In this document: one piece after another, positions 8,305 through 18,630 of the stretch
Numbering within the stretch: the stretch's first letter is position 1
Layout: every line of letters starts with the position of its first letter
DNA from: Neptuniibacter victor
GTDB lineage: Bacteria; Pseudomonadota; Gammaproteobacteria; Pseudomonadales; Balneatricaceae
Assembly (NCBI GenBank): GCA_027943745.1
Contig: AP025763.1
Location: 124,001 to 188,000 of the forward strand
DNA length: 64,000 nucleotides
Direction of reading: 5' to 3'
Made by a program: the position numbers and the translations under genes
The notes under the pieces: generated by a model
The model's database searches: none
Seen by the model: only the letters and a program-made list of their open reading frames with translations
Told to the model about the DNA's origin: nothing

Positions 8305-9651
8305 ATGAACAAGAAAAATAGTAAATTCCTTGCGTTTAACGGGCTTGCTAGTGCCGTAATGATTGCCAGTATGGCAACGGGCAGTGTAGCGCAGGCCGCT
8401 GAGATATATAACAAAGATGGCAAAACCTTAGAATTTAATGTCGAAGGCATGGCTGGTGTTTTCTCGACTGATGAAAACTACACCGGCACGCCGGGAGATA
8501 AGGATTGGCAGGAAGCTTACCTTAAAGGTGATCTGGTTGGCCGAAGCACGATGGAAAACGGTGCCAGTGTTTACGGTGGCCTAGGCGTTATCGGTTTAGG
8601 GACTTGGGGTGATGGTGATGCTGGGGGGTTAACCAACGGCAGTGAACGTGAACTGAAAATTGAGAATGCTTTTGTCGGTTGGCAAAGTAGCGATGGTTTA
8701 TTTGATCTCTCTGTTGGCCGTCAGCAGTTTATGTTGGGCGATGGTTTTATCATTGCAGGTGATGCTATTAGTGCTGGTGCCCCTTTACCTACGGCCGATC
8801 GTGGTGGTGCATATTATTTGGCCGCTCAGAAAAGCTTCGATAAAACCGCAATATTGAAAATAGATCCAGAAGGGCCCGTTCGTGGCGACCTTTTCTGGTT
8901 GCAGTCAGATAATCCATATCATCAGGATACAGAGCTTGCGGGGATCAATGTTGAATTTGTAGATGATGCCAAAGGGACCTTAGGCCTGAGTTACATGTCC
9001 GTATTAGATGTTGAGGCCAACACTGGTTTGAGTGCTTGGAATCAACGTGATGGCATGGATGTTATTAGTTTGCGCGGTCAAGGCAGTATGGGTGTTGAAA
9101 ACCTGTTCCTCTCTTTCGAGTATGTTGATGAAAGTGGTGGTGATACCGCGACGAAGATCGATGCCAATGCCTGGTACGTAGAGGCTGGCTGGACGTTCTC
9201 TGATATAGCATGGTCTCCAACAATAAATTATCGTCATGCAGAGTTTTCAGGTGATGACAGCTCTACGGCGACAACTAATGAAGCGTTTGATCCGCTTTTC
9301 TTTGGTCCGTCGCCACGAGGGTTTGGCACTTGGTTCCAAGGAGAGGTCTCTTCAAACTATGCCGGTTCGTCGGGCAATACGGGGAATTCGGTCGATCGTA
9401 TAGAGTTGATGTTGCAGCCACGTGAAGACTTGAGCATTGGCCTACAGTATTGGGATCTGGGTAAGGAAGATGATGCCAACGATCGCTCTGCTACGGAGGT
9501 CGATCTATTTGCGCTTTGGTCAATTAATGATAATTGGGTTTTCAGTCCGATGGTCGGTTACTACAAACCTGATGGCTCGAATGTTATTGCGAGTCAAGGC
9601 AATGATAATTCGAACCTATATCTGCAAGGGGTACTGATGTACTTCTATTAA
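8305..9651 (+). CDS. Putative outer-membrane porin
   Basis: A 448-residue protein with a Sec signal peptide (N-K-K-N start, cleavage near V-A-Q-A-A) and a beta-barrel-like mature part rich in alternating hydrophobic/polar strands and aromatic girdle residues, ending in a terminal aromatic (Y-F-Y) typical of outer-membrane proteins. The G-R-Q-x-F-x-L-G-D-G-F segment near residue 145 resembles alginate-export/OprD-like porins, but I cannot assign a family firmly. Placed directly after the amine dehydrogenase genes and before their presumed activator, it may admit amines or related solutes to the periplasm (inference). Its first codons resemble those of qhpB. Confidence 0.75.
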   Translation: MNKKNSKFLAFNGLASAVMIASMATGSVAQAAEIYNKDGKTLEFNVEGMAGVFSTDENYTGTPGDKDWQEAYLKGDLVGRSTMENGASVYGGLGVIGLGTWGDGDAGGLTNGSERELKIENAFVGWQSSDGLFDLSVGRQQFMLGDGFIIAGDAISAGAPLPTADRGGAYYLAAQKSFDKTAILKIDPEGPVRGDLFWLQSDNPYHQDTELAGINVEFVDDAKGTLGLSYMSVLDVEANTGLSAWNQRDGMDVISLRGQGSMGVENLFLSFEYVDESGGDTATKIDANAWYVEAGWTFSDIAWSPTINYRHAEFSGDDSSTATTNEAFDPLFFGPSPRGFGTWFQGEVSSNYAGSSGNTGNSVDRIELMLQPREDLSIGLQYWDLGKEDDANDRSATEVDLFALWSINDNWVFSPMVGYYKPDGSNVIASQGNDNSNLYLQGVLMYFY

Positions 9652-9736
9652 TTTAGTATTTCCTACAGGCAGGGGAGACCCTGCCCCTTCAACGCCGTGG
9701 TCTGGTAGCTTTTTATTGTTGCCTCTCTATCGCCTT

Positions 9737-9768
9737 CCATGGTGCAGTTTTCTGCACCGTGGCTTTTT
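9737..9768 (+). terminator. Rho-independent terminator after the porin gene
   Basis: An 11-bp stem CCATGGTGCAG / CTGCACCGTGG (one G-U pair) with a TTTT loop, then CTTTTTGGTTTTT. A second GC-rich hairpin upstream (GGCAGGG/CCCTGCC near 9670) lacks a T-run. The remaining sequence to 9938 holds no other gene. Confidence 0.88.
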
Positions 9769-9938
9769 GGTTTTTAGAGAGTCCTTATTGTTTAAGGTGC
9801 TTGCTTTTAAAAGCAGGCAGTTGGGGCAGATGAATAAAGTTTGATTGTAAAGTAGGCAGTGATGCAGTTATAACTAGATTGTTTATAAAAATACCTATTT
9901 TTATGTGTGCCTAAAAAAATAATAAGAGGTCAGGCGTC

Positions 9939-11903
9939 ATGAATAAGCCGAGTAATCCGTTTACTTCTACGGGTTCATTACATTCAGTGGAGATCGCTCG
10001 CCAGCATCTACTCCAGCAAGGTGAGGTCCCTAGTGGCGTTCTGCGCAGTGAGATAGAGGATTCCTGGCAGAGAAGCGTTGAGGCCGGCTTAGACTGCGGT
10101 GCACCTCTCGATCTGGAAAATCTATCAGGTGACAGTGTCGTCGATCTGAAAGAGAAAAATCGCAGTCTAATCGAAGCGGCGCATCCTGAAGTTAAACAGT
10201 TGGTAGATTACTTTGCTTCCGTTGGGGGCTTAGTCATGCTGGCCGATGCCAATGCCACCATTTTGGGAGTAAAAGGGGAGAAGCGTCATCTCGATTCTAA
10301 AATGCGTTATGCCCTGCAACCCGGCGCTAATTGGGATGAAACGCTACGCGGTACTAATGCCGTTGGTACGGCGGTAGTTGATCGTTGCCCTGTGATGATC
10401 ACGGGTAATGAGCACTTTTTAGATAGTGTCGGTTATTTGTCTTGCTGTTCTGCTCCGATTACCGATGCCGCAGGAGAAGTACTGGGTGTATTGGATCTGA
10501 CATCACCTACCGATAATCGTGATCTCCCACCCAACTCCAGCTTAGTTCAACAAGCGGTACGCTCTATTGAAAATCGCATGTTTAGTGGTCAGTTTCAGCA
10601 GCAAATAGTGTTGAGTGTCCATAGCCGTCCTGAATATCTGCGTTCTTCATGGCAGGGGTTAATGGCTTTGGAGCTAGATGGTTATATTCAAGCGGCGAAT
10701 GAACAAGCTTGTCAGCTGTTGAATCGTAAGCGAGAGCAGTTGGTTGGAAAAAACCTTGAAGAACTGTTTGGTGTACGTCCTGAGGCGCTGCTGACTGACT
10801 TGCACCGCAAAGGGAGAGGGCAGTTACATACGCGTAATGGCGATTTTGTGTGTGAGTTACTGCATTTTCCAAATAGTTTACCTAGTTCCGTCAAGACGCA
10901 TACCGATAAGCCTAATCGGAAAGTGACAAAAAAGGTTGAAATTAAAGCTCCGAAGTTAACCGAGCTGTCTGGTAAAGATGCTCGTTTGCAAAAAGGGGTA
11001 CGGATGGGAAGTCGTGCTCTTGCCCATGAATTACCGGTATTGATTCAAGGTGAAACCGGTACAGGTAAAGAGGTGATGGCGAAATCTTTGCACCTGGATA
11101 GCCGTCGTAGCGCTGGTCCTTTTGTGGCGGTCAATTGTGCGGCGATTCCCGAGGGCTTAATTGAATCGGAGCTGTTTGGTTATCGAGAAGGTGCTTTTAC
11201 GGGCTCTAGAAAAGGAGGTATGGTCGGCCGGTTAGAGCAGGCACAAGGTGGCACGTTGTTTCTGGATGAAATTGGAGATATGCCCTTAGCGCTCCAAGCG
11301 AGATTGCTGAGAGTCTTGCAAGAAAGAACGATTGCGCCTTTAGGTGGGGCTGAGGAGATCGCTTTAGATATCGCGGTGATCTGTGCGTCCCATCGTGACC
11401 TGAAAGCGCTGGTCGCAGAAGGTTGCTTTAGGGAAGACCTCTATTACCGGTTGAATGGTGTTTGCTTAAGGATTCCAGCGTTCCGTGATCGCACCGATAA
11501 GCTGGAATTCACGCGTTATTTCCTTAATCAATTGACGCCTGATGGACGCAGTATTGAGATCGCGCCGGAATTGATGCGCCAGCTGCAAGATTATCATTGG
11601 CCGGGTAATATTCGTCAGCTTGAAACGACACTGCGTGTGGCAATTGCTTTTATGGAACCCGATGAGCGGTTGATCGATAGCAGTCACATTAGTGATGATT
11701 TTTTAGAGGAACTCAGTAGTGTGCATGCTGACAACGTTATTAATGAGCTTGTCGGCGGCGCCCCTTCGCTGAAGAGTACTGAGCTGCAAACGATTCAACA
11801 GACTTTGCAGCAGCACGAGGGTAATATTTCGGCGACAGCGACCGCTCTGGGTATTAGCCGAGCCACGCTTTATCGGAAACTGAAGATTATTGAAGGTGAG
11901 TGA
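9939..11903 (+). CDS. Sigma-54-dependent activator with GAF and PAS sensing domains
   Basis: A 654-residue enhancer-binding protein of the AcoR-like type, with no receiver domain. Order: GAF-like ligand domain (about 60-205), PAS-like region (about 230-295), AAA+ domain with Walker A GETGTGKE near 371, the sigma-54 contact loop GAFTGS near 418 (consensus GAFTGA) and Walker B GTLFLDEIGD, then a Fis-type helix-turn-helix near 615-650. AAGAGGT provides the RBS. It is the best candidate to activate the two sigma-54 promoters upstream of qhpA and of the aldehyde dehydrogenase gene, probably in response to an amine or aldehyde bound by the GAF domain (inference from position). Paracoccus qhp clusters use an AraC-type regulator instead. 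Confidence 0.9.
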   Translation: MNKPSNPFTSTGSLHSVEIARQHLLQQGEVPSGVLRSEIEDSWQRSVEAGLDCGAPLDLENLSGDSVVDLKEKNRSLIEAAHPEVKQLVDYFASVGGLVMLADANATILGVKGEKRHLDSKMRYALQPGANWDETLRGTNAVGTAVVDRCPVMITGNEHFLDSVGYLSCCSAPITDAAGEVLGVLDLTSPTDNRDLPPNSSLVQQAVRSIENRMFSGQFQQQIVLSVHSRPEYLRSSWQGLMALELDGYIQAANEQACQLLNRKREQLVGKNLEELFGVRPEALLTDLHRKGRGQLHTRNGDFVCELLHFPNSLPSSVKTHTDKPNRKVTKKVEIKAPKLTELSGKDARLQKGVRMGSRALAHELPVLIQGETGTGKEVMAKSLHLDSRRSAGPFVAVNCAAIPEGLIESELFGYREGAFTGSRKGGMVGRLEQAQGGTLFLDEIGDMPLALQARLLRVLQERTIAPLGGAEEIALDIAVICASHRDLKALVAEGCFREDLYYRLNGVCLRIPAFRDRTDKLEFTRYFLNQLTPDGRSIEIAPELMRQLQDYHWPGNIRQLETTLRVAIAFMEPDERLIDSSHISDDFLEELSSVHADNVINELVGGAPSLKSTELQTIQQTLQQHEGNISATATALGISRATLYRKLKIIEGE

Positions 11904-11925
11904 TACTTTCGATAAACGATAAATA

Positions 11926-11950
11926 AAAAGACCGCGCATCGCGGTCTTTT
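11926..11950. terminator. Bidirectional terminator
   Basis: Perfect 11-bp inverted repeat AAAAGACCGCG / CGCGGTCTTTT around CAT. It serves the activator gene on the left and the leftward M23 peptidase gene on the right. Confidence 0.9.
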
Positions 11951-11955
11951 ACGTT

Positions 11956-13356
11956 TTAGAGTGTTGTTTCTTTAGTTTTTGTATCAGGTTTTTCTGCGCT
12001 TAGGGCCAACTGCTGTTTAGCTTTGGGTGTTTCAATCCGCGCCAAGTAATCTTTCAGTTGCCTCTGGAAGGCTGCTTTTTTCTTACCGGTTAACGATACC
12101 GCAATAGGTATTTTTGCCGTCATGGCGTTAACAGGTCTGCCGTTCACATGTAGTTCGAAATGCAGATGTGCGCCTGTCGAACGGCCAGTATTACCCGATT
12201 GAGCAATTTTTTGACCGCGTTTAACTCGCTGACCTTTGACAACGTAAGACTTATTCAGATGTAGGTAGCGCGTTTTATAGCTCTGGCCATGTTTAATCTC
12301 GATATACAGCCCTGCGTATTTGTGGCGAACAACACGACTGACAATACCATCACCGGTGGTAACTACCGGTGAGCCTTTACGCATCGCAAAGTCGGTACCA
12401 TTGTGAGGACGGATCAAGCCGGTAACAGGGTGACGGCGACGCGGGTTGAAATTGGACGATAAGCGGTATTTGCCATTGAAAGGGTAGCGCTGAAAGGCTT
12501 TTTCAAGGTTGCGTCCTTTCTCATCGTAGTAGTTATCTTCAAATAAGAACGCGTTGATATTATGTCGGCGATTTTTTATGCGTATCGCTTCGATTTTATT
12601 ATTGCCAGTGGCTTCATTATCAACATATTGGCGGGATAGAAGGACTTCGAATTTATCTCCACGCTGAATATCGCGGCGGAAATCAACGCGCTTTTTCAAT
12701 AACTCAGTGATGGTCTGTGCTTCCCATTGGCTTAGGCCTGCCTGTTTGCCAGAGCCTGTGAAACTGTAGAGAATTTCACCGCTGATGAGTTTTTGCTTCC
12801 ATTCGCCTTCTAGCTGAACTTCGTTAAATTCAAAACCATCGCCTTCCTTGCGCTGATAAACCACTTTATGGGCTAAGCTGAATTGCAGCTCCAAACGTTG
12901 TAGTTTTTGATCCTGCTTATCGAATACCAATGTATGCCCAGGTTTAAGATTATCGAGGGCTAAAACGTTTAGATCGGCTTCTAAAAGCTGATACATGGTT
13001 TTTTGTGGTAGCTGAAGACGTTCAAAGATCTTACTGAGCGTATCGCCTTTTCGAACGATATATTGATAACCATTGCCCTGTCCAAGCGCGGGAACGAGCA
13101 GTGTCTCGTTAACGGGAACTTGATCAAAGGTCCAAGGGGCTTTTAACTGACGTATGCTAAACGTAGGTGTTTCAAATAGTGGCGCGTCAGTATCTATTAG
13201 GTGATCTAAAGAGAGCGGCGTACTTGAAATGGCGTCGTCAGAAGAGGGTAGAAAAGCGGCCAACAAAAGCAGAGCGGCTAATGCGGCTAATGCTTGTTGG
13301 TGAAGTTTCGGCAGTGCCGTCATAAAACCTGTTGAGGCTGAAATCCAGCGCATCAA
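11956..13356 (-). CDS. LysM/OapA-type M23 peptidoglycan endopeptidase
   Basis: A 466-residue envelope protein of the MepM/YebA type. An N-terminal hydrophobic segment (about 20-40) is a signal anchor. A LysM/OapA-like domain follows (Y-I-V-R-K-G-D-T-L-S near 94-140). The C-terminal M23 metallopeptidase has the zinc-site motifs H-N-G-T-D near 338 and H-L-H-F near 417. It should cleave peptide cross-links of peptidoglycan during cell growth. It is divergent from gmk. The lysine/glutamine-rich tail after the M23 domain is unremarkable. Confidence 0.9.
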   Translation of the reverse strand: MMRWISASTGFMTALPKLHQQALAALAALLLLAAFLPSSDDAISSTPLSLDHLIDTDAPLFETPTFSIRQLKAPWTFDQVPVNETLLVPALGQGNGYQYIVRKGDTLSKIFERLQLPQKTMYQLLEADLNVLALDNLKPGHTLVFDKQDQKLQRLELQFSLAHKVVYQRKEGDGFEFNEVQLEGEWKQKLISGEILYSFTGSGKQAGLSQWEAQTITELLKKRVDFRRDIQRGDKFEVLLSRQYVDNEATGNNKIEAIRIKNRRHNINAFLFEDNYYDEKGRNLEKAFQRYPFNGKYRLSSNFNPRRRHPVTGLIRPHNGTDFAMRKGSPVVTTGDGIVSRVVRHKYAGLYIEIKHGQSYKTRYLHLNKSYVVKGQRVKRGQKIAQSGNTGRSTGAHLHFELHVNGRPVNAMTAKIPIAVSLTGKKKAAFQRQLKDYLARIETPKAKQQLALSAEKPDTKTKETTL

Positions 13357-13575
13357 TTTAAACCATCGTACATAAATTAAAGTTTGATACTTAGAATCAT
13401 ATACGATTTATCCCTGAAAGGCCCGTGTTTACTAATGATAAGCATGCGCCTTCTCATAACTTTAGTGGTAAAATGCAGCGATTGGCTCAAGGGGAAACTG
13501 TTTTTCCTTTGTTATTGCGTTGAAATTCGAGCACTAGGCTTCGATGATGGTCGCATCTTTGAATGATCAGAGTAG

Positions 13576-14199
<624 letters not shown>

Positions 14200-14261
14200 A
14201 GGCGATGTGGCGGTAAACTGCGCGGTCTTTTCATACACCCCAAATTTTCGAGGTTTTACCG

Positions 14262-14474
14262 ATGGCACGAGTTACAGTTGAAGATTGCCTGGAAAATGTA
14301 GATAACCGTTTCCAGCTAGTTATGGTTGCCGCTAAACGTGCGCGCCAGTTAGCGACTGGTGGTAAAGAAGCGAAAGTAGAGTGGGAAAACGATAAGCCTA
14401 CTGTTGTGGCACTTCGCGAAATCGCTGAAGGTCATACAGGTCGCTCTATTTTGGACGAAATCGAACGCGATTAA
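14262..14474 (+). CDS. rpoZ: RNA polymerase omega subunit
   Basis: A 70-residue protein matching RpoZ from its start ([10 protein letters not shown]) through the A-K-R-A-R-Q core to the acidic end. It aids RNA polymerase assembly and forms part of one ppGpp-binding site. It lies 62 bp after gmk and is followed by a strong hairpin before spoT. Confidence 0.97.
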   Translation: MARVTVEDCLENVDNRFQLVMVAAKRARQLATGGKEAKVEWENDKPTVVALREIAEGHTGRSILDEIERD

Positions 14475-14497
14475 TCGTTCAGATCTGCATTTCTATA

Positions 14498-14525
14498 CAA
14501 ACGCCCTGATTTATCAGGGCGTTTG
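14498..14525 (+). terminator. Hairpin after rpoZ
   Basis: CAAACGCCCTGA / TCAGGGCGTTTG, a 12-bp perfect stem around TTTA. The downstream T-run is short (GTTTGCGTTA), so termination may be partial, allowing some read-through to spoT 74 bp later. Confidence 0.7.
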
Positions 14526-14598
14526 CGTTATAAAGACTTTTCCTAGTTGCGTTAATACGGCATGATCACCTTATAAGCGCATGTAGTATGGAGAGGCA

Positions 14599-16734
14599 AT
14601 GCCAACAATAGACGCACTATCACAACGCCTGAACGATTATTTGGATCCACAGCAGATCCAACAGGTGCGTCGTTCTTACTTTTATGCTGAGCAAGCCCAT
14701 GATGGCCAGAAGCGTAAAAGTGGTGAACCTTATGTTACTCATCCCCTTGCCGCTGCGAATGTCTTAGCAGAGCTGCGTATGGATCATCAAAGCTTGATGG
14801 CGGCGATGTTGCATGACGTTATTGAAGATACCGATATTAATTATGATGGGATCGAATCCCAGTTTGGTAAAGCGGTTGCCGATATTGTTGATGGCGTATC
14901 CAAGCTAACCCACCTTGAATTTGAGACCAAAGCTGAAGCCCAAGCGAGTAACTTCCAGAAAATGGTATTGGCCATGGCGGAAGATATTCGCGTTATTTTG
15001 GTTAAGCTGGCCGATCGACTTCACAATATGCGCACATTGGGCGCAATGCCTCCTCATAAGCAACGCCGAATTGCGCGTGAAACCCTCGATATATATGCAC
15101 CTATTGCTGCGCGTTTAGGTATGCGTGATGTACAGGTGGAGTTGGAAGATCTTGCTTTTCAGGCGCATTTCCCGATGCGATCAAAACATATCCGAAGGGC
15201 GGTTGTTCAGGCGCGTGGGCAGCGCAAAGATGTTATTAGCAGCATTCAAGAGACAATCGAAAAGCGTCTAGAGAAAGAGGGGCTTAGTGGCCGAGTCAGT
15301 GGTCGCGAAAAACACCTTTATAGCATCTACTCTAAGATGAAGGCCCAGCGTAAGTCGTTTTCTGAGATTATGGATGTCTTCGCCTTTAGGGTTGTCACCG
15401 ACAGCGTGGATGATTGTTACCGTACCTTAGGTGCTGTGCATAATCTTTATAAGCCGGTGTATGGGCGATTTAAAGATTATATAGCCATTCCAAAAGCCAA
15501 CGGTTATCAGTCGCTACATACGGACCTGTTTGGCGCAAGAGATATCACTATTGAGGTCCAGATCAGAACGGAAGAGATGGATTCTGTTGCGAGCCAAGGT
15601 ATCGCAGGTCATGGCGATTATAAGAACGATGATGGTTCTGATTCGTCAGAAAGTGTATCGGGTTCGTATAAACGTGCACGTAAATGGGTGCAGGGCTTAT
15701 TGGAGATGCATCAGCGTGCCGGTAACTCGATGGAGTTTATCGATAGCGTTAAGACCGATCTATTTCCTGATGAGGTCTATGTATTTACGCCATTAGGTAA
15801 AATCATGGAACTCCCCAGTGGCGCGACTGCAGTTGATTTCGCGTATGCCGTGCATACCGATGTCGGTAACTCGTGTGTTTCCTGCCGGATCAATCGCCGC
15901 TTAGCCCCGCTCTCTCAGCCGCTTGAGAATGGTCAAACGGTTGAAGTTATTACCACGCCAAGTGCGCAGCCAAACATGGCATGGCTGAACTTTGTTGTAA
16001 CGGGCAAAGCGCGTACCGCTATTCGTCACTATTTGAAAAATCAGCAGCGGCATGAATCGGTTGAATTGGGTCAACGTTTGTTGAATCAGTTTCTTGCTAA
16101 CTATGGTGCCGCACTGAACGATATCGACCCTTTCAAACTGCGTGAGCTGTTGCTAGAGGCCGAATTAGATAGTCTTGATGATCTGTTAGAGGATATCGGT
16201 TTAGGCAACCGTATGGCTTATGTGGTGGCTAGACGTCTCCGTCCAGAAGCCCCCCAAGCGGTGAGCGATGACGTAAGTGACCGTACTCGCCGTCAAAAAC
16301 CAATGTCGATCAAAGGCACGGAAGGGATGGTGTTACAGTATGCTAAATGTTGTTTGCCGATTCCGGGAGACAAGATTATTGGCCATATTAGCACCGGCCG
16401 AGGCCTTGTTATCCATCAAACCGATTGTCGCAATATTGGTTATCTTAGAGATGACCCTGAAAAATGTATCTATCTCGAATGGTCCGACACGCTAGAGGAA
16501 GAGTTTAGCGTGAATCTGAAGACCGAGGTGGAATCGCACCGCGGTATTATTGCTGAGCTTGCTACCACGGCGTCCAGTGTTGGAGCGGATGTTGTTGCCA
16601 TTGATATGAGCGATCATGAAGGGCAATTGGCCAATGTTCATATGGAAGTGACGGTGACGGACCGAATTCACCTTGCACGCGTGATGAAGAAATTACGTAA
16701 TCTGAAAAGCGTGAATCGTATCACCCGCGAATAG
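14599..16734 (+). CDS. spoT: Bifunctional (p)ppGpp synthase/hydrolase SpoT
   Basis: Makes and degrades the alarmone (p)ppGpp. A 711-residue full-length protein: HD hydrolase domain at the N-terminus with H-P and M-L-H-D-V-I-E-D motifs (about 47-80), the synthetase domain with G-Y-Q-S-L-H-T near 303, a TGS domain near 390-450, a conserved Cys-containing region (Y-A-K-C-C-L-P near 580) and a C-terminal ACT domain. GGAGAGG precedes the ATG. The intact H-D pair suggests functional hydrolase, as expected for SpoT rather than RelA. Confidence 0.96.
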   Translation: MPTIDALSQRLNDYLDPQQIQQVRRSYFYAEQAHDGQKRKSGEPYVTHPLAAANVLAELRMDHQSLMAAMLHDVIEDTDINYDGIESQFGKAVADIVDGVSKLTHLEFETKAEAQASNFQKMVLAMAEDIRVILVKLADRLHNMRTLGAMPPHKQRRIARETLDIYAPIAARLGMRDVQVELEDLAFQAHFPMRSKHIRRAVVQARGQRKDVISSIQETIEKRLEKEGLSGRVSGREKHLYSIYSKMKAQRKSFSEIMDVFAFRVVTDSVDDCYRTLGAVHNLYKPVYGRFKDYIAIPKANGYQSLHTDLFGARDITIEVQIRTEEMDSVASQGIAGHGDYKNDDGSDSSESVSGSYKRARKWVQGLLEMHQRAGNSMEFIDSVKTDLFPDEVYVFTPLGKIMELPSGATAVDFAYAVHTDVGNSCVSCRINRRLAPLSQPLENGQTVEVITTPSAQPNMAWLNFVVTGKARTAIRHYLKNQQRHESVELGQRLLNQFLANYGAALNDIDPFKLRELLLEAELDSLDDLLEDIGLGNRMAYVVARRLRPEAPQAVSDDVSDRTRRQKPMSIKGTEGMVLQYAKCCLPIPGDKIIGHISTGRGLVIHQTDCRNIGYLRDDPEKCIYLEWSDTLEEEFSVNLKTEVESHRGIIAELATTASSVGADVVAIDMSDHEGQLANVHMEVTVTDRIHLARVMKKLRNLKSVNRITRE

Positions 16735-16757
16735 ATTAGCCTCTGTATTTCATGAGG

Positions 16758-18509
16758 CTATTCACCCAGCGCTAACCCTTCACGTCTTTTATCCACACCA
16801 CTTTCCCATTTACCATTCGGTAAGCGTCTAAACGCATGTAAACCACTATTTAGATCACGCACTTTAATCTTATGCCCTAAGGTTTCTAAGGCGGTTTGCA
16901 GGTTAACGGCTGCTGTACCTGCTTCTAGCTCGGTTAAACCATTTCGATTACTTACATGCGGTTGGTTAATTGCATCTTGTAGTGACAATTTGCTATTGAG
17001 CATGAACAGCAAGCTTTCAGCGACATAATTGATAATACGGCTTCCGCCTGGAGAGCCGACGGCGGCGTGTAAATTACCGTCTGTATCAAAGATCATAAAG
17101 GGAGACATTGAACTGCGCGGGCGTTTCCCGGGCTGAACTCTGTTGGCTATCAGTTTTCCTTGGTCGCTCGCGACAAATGAAAAATCGGTTAGCTGGTTGT
17201 TGAGTAAAAAACCTCCCACCATCAACGTTGATCCAAACGCCATCTCTATACTGCTAGTGATCGAGACCGCATTTCCCCATTTATCGACAACTACAAAATG
17301 GCTGGTGGAAGGCAGTTCAGGCGACCTATCATCCGCTTGCGATAGTGTGATTCCTTGAGGTTGACCAGGTTTTGCTGGGCCTAAGTCTTTTGTTTCGTTG
17401 ATCAGCGTTGCGCGTTGCTTAAGATAGCGTGGATCTAATAGCTCTTTCGTCGGCACATCAACAAAGTCGCTATCGGCTAAATAGCGGCCGCGGTCAGCGA
17501 AGGCGAGTTTAGAGGCTTGTGTAAATAAGTGTTTAGCTTGCGCGCTGTTGGGGTCAAGATCTGAATAATCGGTGTGCTCTAACAGTTTTAGTATCTGCAG
17601 AACGGTAATGCCACCTGAAGTCGGTGGTGGGAATCCGCATACTGTATAGGTGAGGTAGGGTAAGCAGATCGGGTCCCTTTCCACCGCTTGGTAGTTGGCC
17701 AGGTCTTTTTGAGTGAGTAAGCCTGGGTTGTCTTCAATGCGGCTTACATGTTGCGCTATTTCAGCGGCAAGTGGACCTTTATAGAATGCATCTGTCCCTT
17801 GATTAGCAATTAACCTGAGGCTCTTTGCTAGTGAGGCGTTGGTGCGAGTGAAGCCGATAGGTAATGGCTCTCCACTTTCTAAAAAGAAATAATTGCGCCC
17901 AGCAGGGTAACGATCTAGACCGGGGTTGATACGGCTGGCGATTAGTTTGTGAAGTCGTGGCGTGACTTTAAATCCATGTTCAGAGGTAGAGATGGCATCG
18001 CTAAATAGTTGTTTCCAGGTAAGTGCGCCATGGTTGCTATGAGCGAGTTCAAGCATCTTTAACACCCCAGGAGTACCAACGGAGCGACCGCCTACTAAAG
18101 CCTTTACCCAAGGCATCGGTTTGTTATCTTGATAAAAAAGGTGCTGATCAGCATGTAGGGGAGCTGTTTCTCTGCCATCATAAGCGTGAAGCTTTTTTTT
18201 GTTTTGGTCCCAGTAGAGTAAAAATGCTCCACCACCAATGCCTGAGGACTGAGGTTCTACTAGGGTTAACATGGCTTGTACTGCAACGGCAGCATCGGCT
18301 GCTGTTCCACCTTGCTTTAAAATGTTTAATCCGGCTTCTGTTGCTAAAGGATGGGCGCTGACAACGAGTGATTGATGCTCAACAGAGCGAAGGCCTGTTT
18401 GCAGTCCCGTTGCGCTTTCGGGTGCAAGATCCTCCTCAACGGCCTGTGCTGCAGGAAGTGGAAACAGCGCTAAATATAATAAAATTTGGATTAAAGATGA
18501 AAATTTCAT
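16758..18509 (-). CDS. ggt: Gamma-glutamyltransferase precursor
   Basis: Cleaves the gamma-glutamyl bond of glutathione in the periplasm and self-processes into two subunits. I start at ATG 18509 (583 residues), which gives a Sec signal ending A-A-Q-A; the longer GTG start at 18569 would bury it behind 20 extra residues. The autocatalytic nucleophile is Thr402 in S-T-S-H-F, and the oxyanion loop G-S-P-G-G-S-R lies further on. It is convergent with spoT (23 bp apart). The presence of gshA in the same window suggests a complete glutathione cycle. Confidence 0.93.
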   Translation of the reverse strand: MKFSSLIQILLYLALFPLPAAQAVEEDLAPESATGLQTGLRSVEHQSLVVSAHPLATEAGLNILKQGGTAADAAVAVQAMLTLVEPQSSGIGGGAFLLYWDQNKKKLHAYDGRETAPLHADQHLFYQDNKPMPWVKALVGGRSVGTPGVLKMLELAHSNHGALTWKQLFSDAISTSEHGFKVTPRLHKLIASRINPGLDRYPAGRNYFFLESGEPLPIGFTRTNASLAKSLRLIANQGTDAFYKGPLAAEIAQHVSRIEDNPGLLTQKDLANYQAVERDPICLPYLTYTVCGFPPPTSGGITVLQILKLLEHTDYSDLDPNSAQAKHLFTQASKLAFADRGRYLADSDFVDVPTKELLDPRYLKQRATLINETKDLGPAKPGQPQGITLSQADDRSPELPSTSHFVVVDKWGNAVSITSSIEMAFGSTLMVGGFLLNNQLTDFSFVASDQGKLIANRVQPGKRPRSSMSPFMIFDTDGNLHAAVGSPGGSRIINYVAESLLFMLNSKLSLQDAINQPHVSNRNGLTELEAGTAAVNLQTALETLGHKIKVRDLNSGLHAFRRLPNGKWESGVDKRREGLALGE

Positions 18510-18630
18510 GATTAAAGTGGCAAAAGTCGGGTTAAAAAGTGAATAATTGATCAAGAGCTTTGCTTTCACAAAGTGTTGCTAATAATCTACTCTTTACATA
18601 CAGCGAAGACTAGCATTTGGAGAAAGGAAA

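Noticed and set aside
9665-9690. GGCAGGG/CCCTGCC hairpin as the porin terminator
   Set aside because: No T-run follows; the hairpin at 9737-9768 is the better terminator.
13384-13566. A 60-codon frame between the M23 peptidase gene and gmk
   Set aside because: No RBS, no recognisable protein features; it overlaps the expected gmk promoter region.
16737-16760. TAGCCTC/GAGGCTA hairpin as terminator between spoT and ggt
   Set aside because: Seven-bp stem with a ten-base loop and no T-run on either strand; too weak to list.
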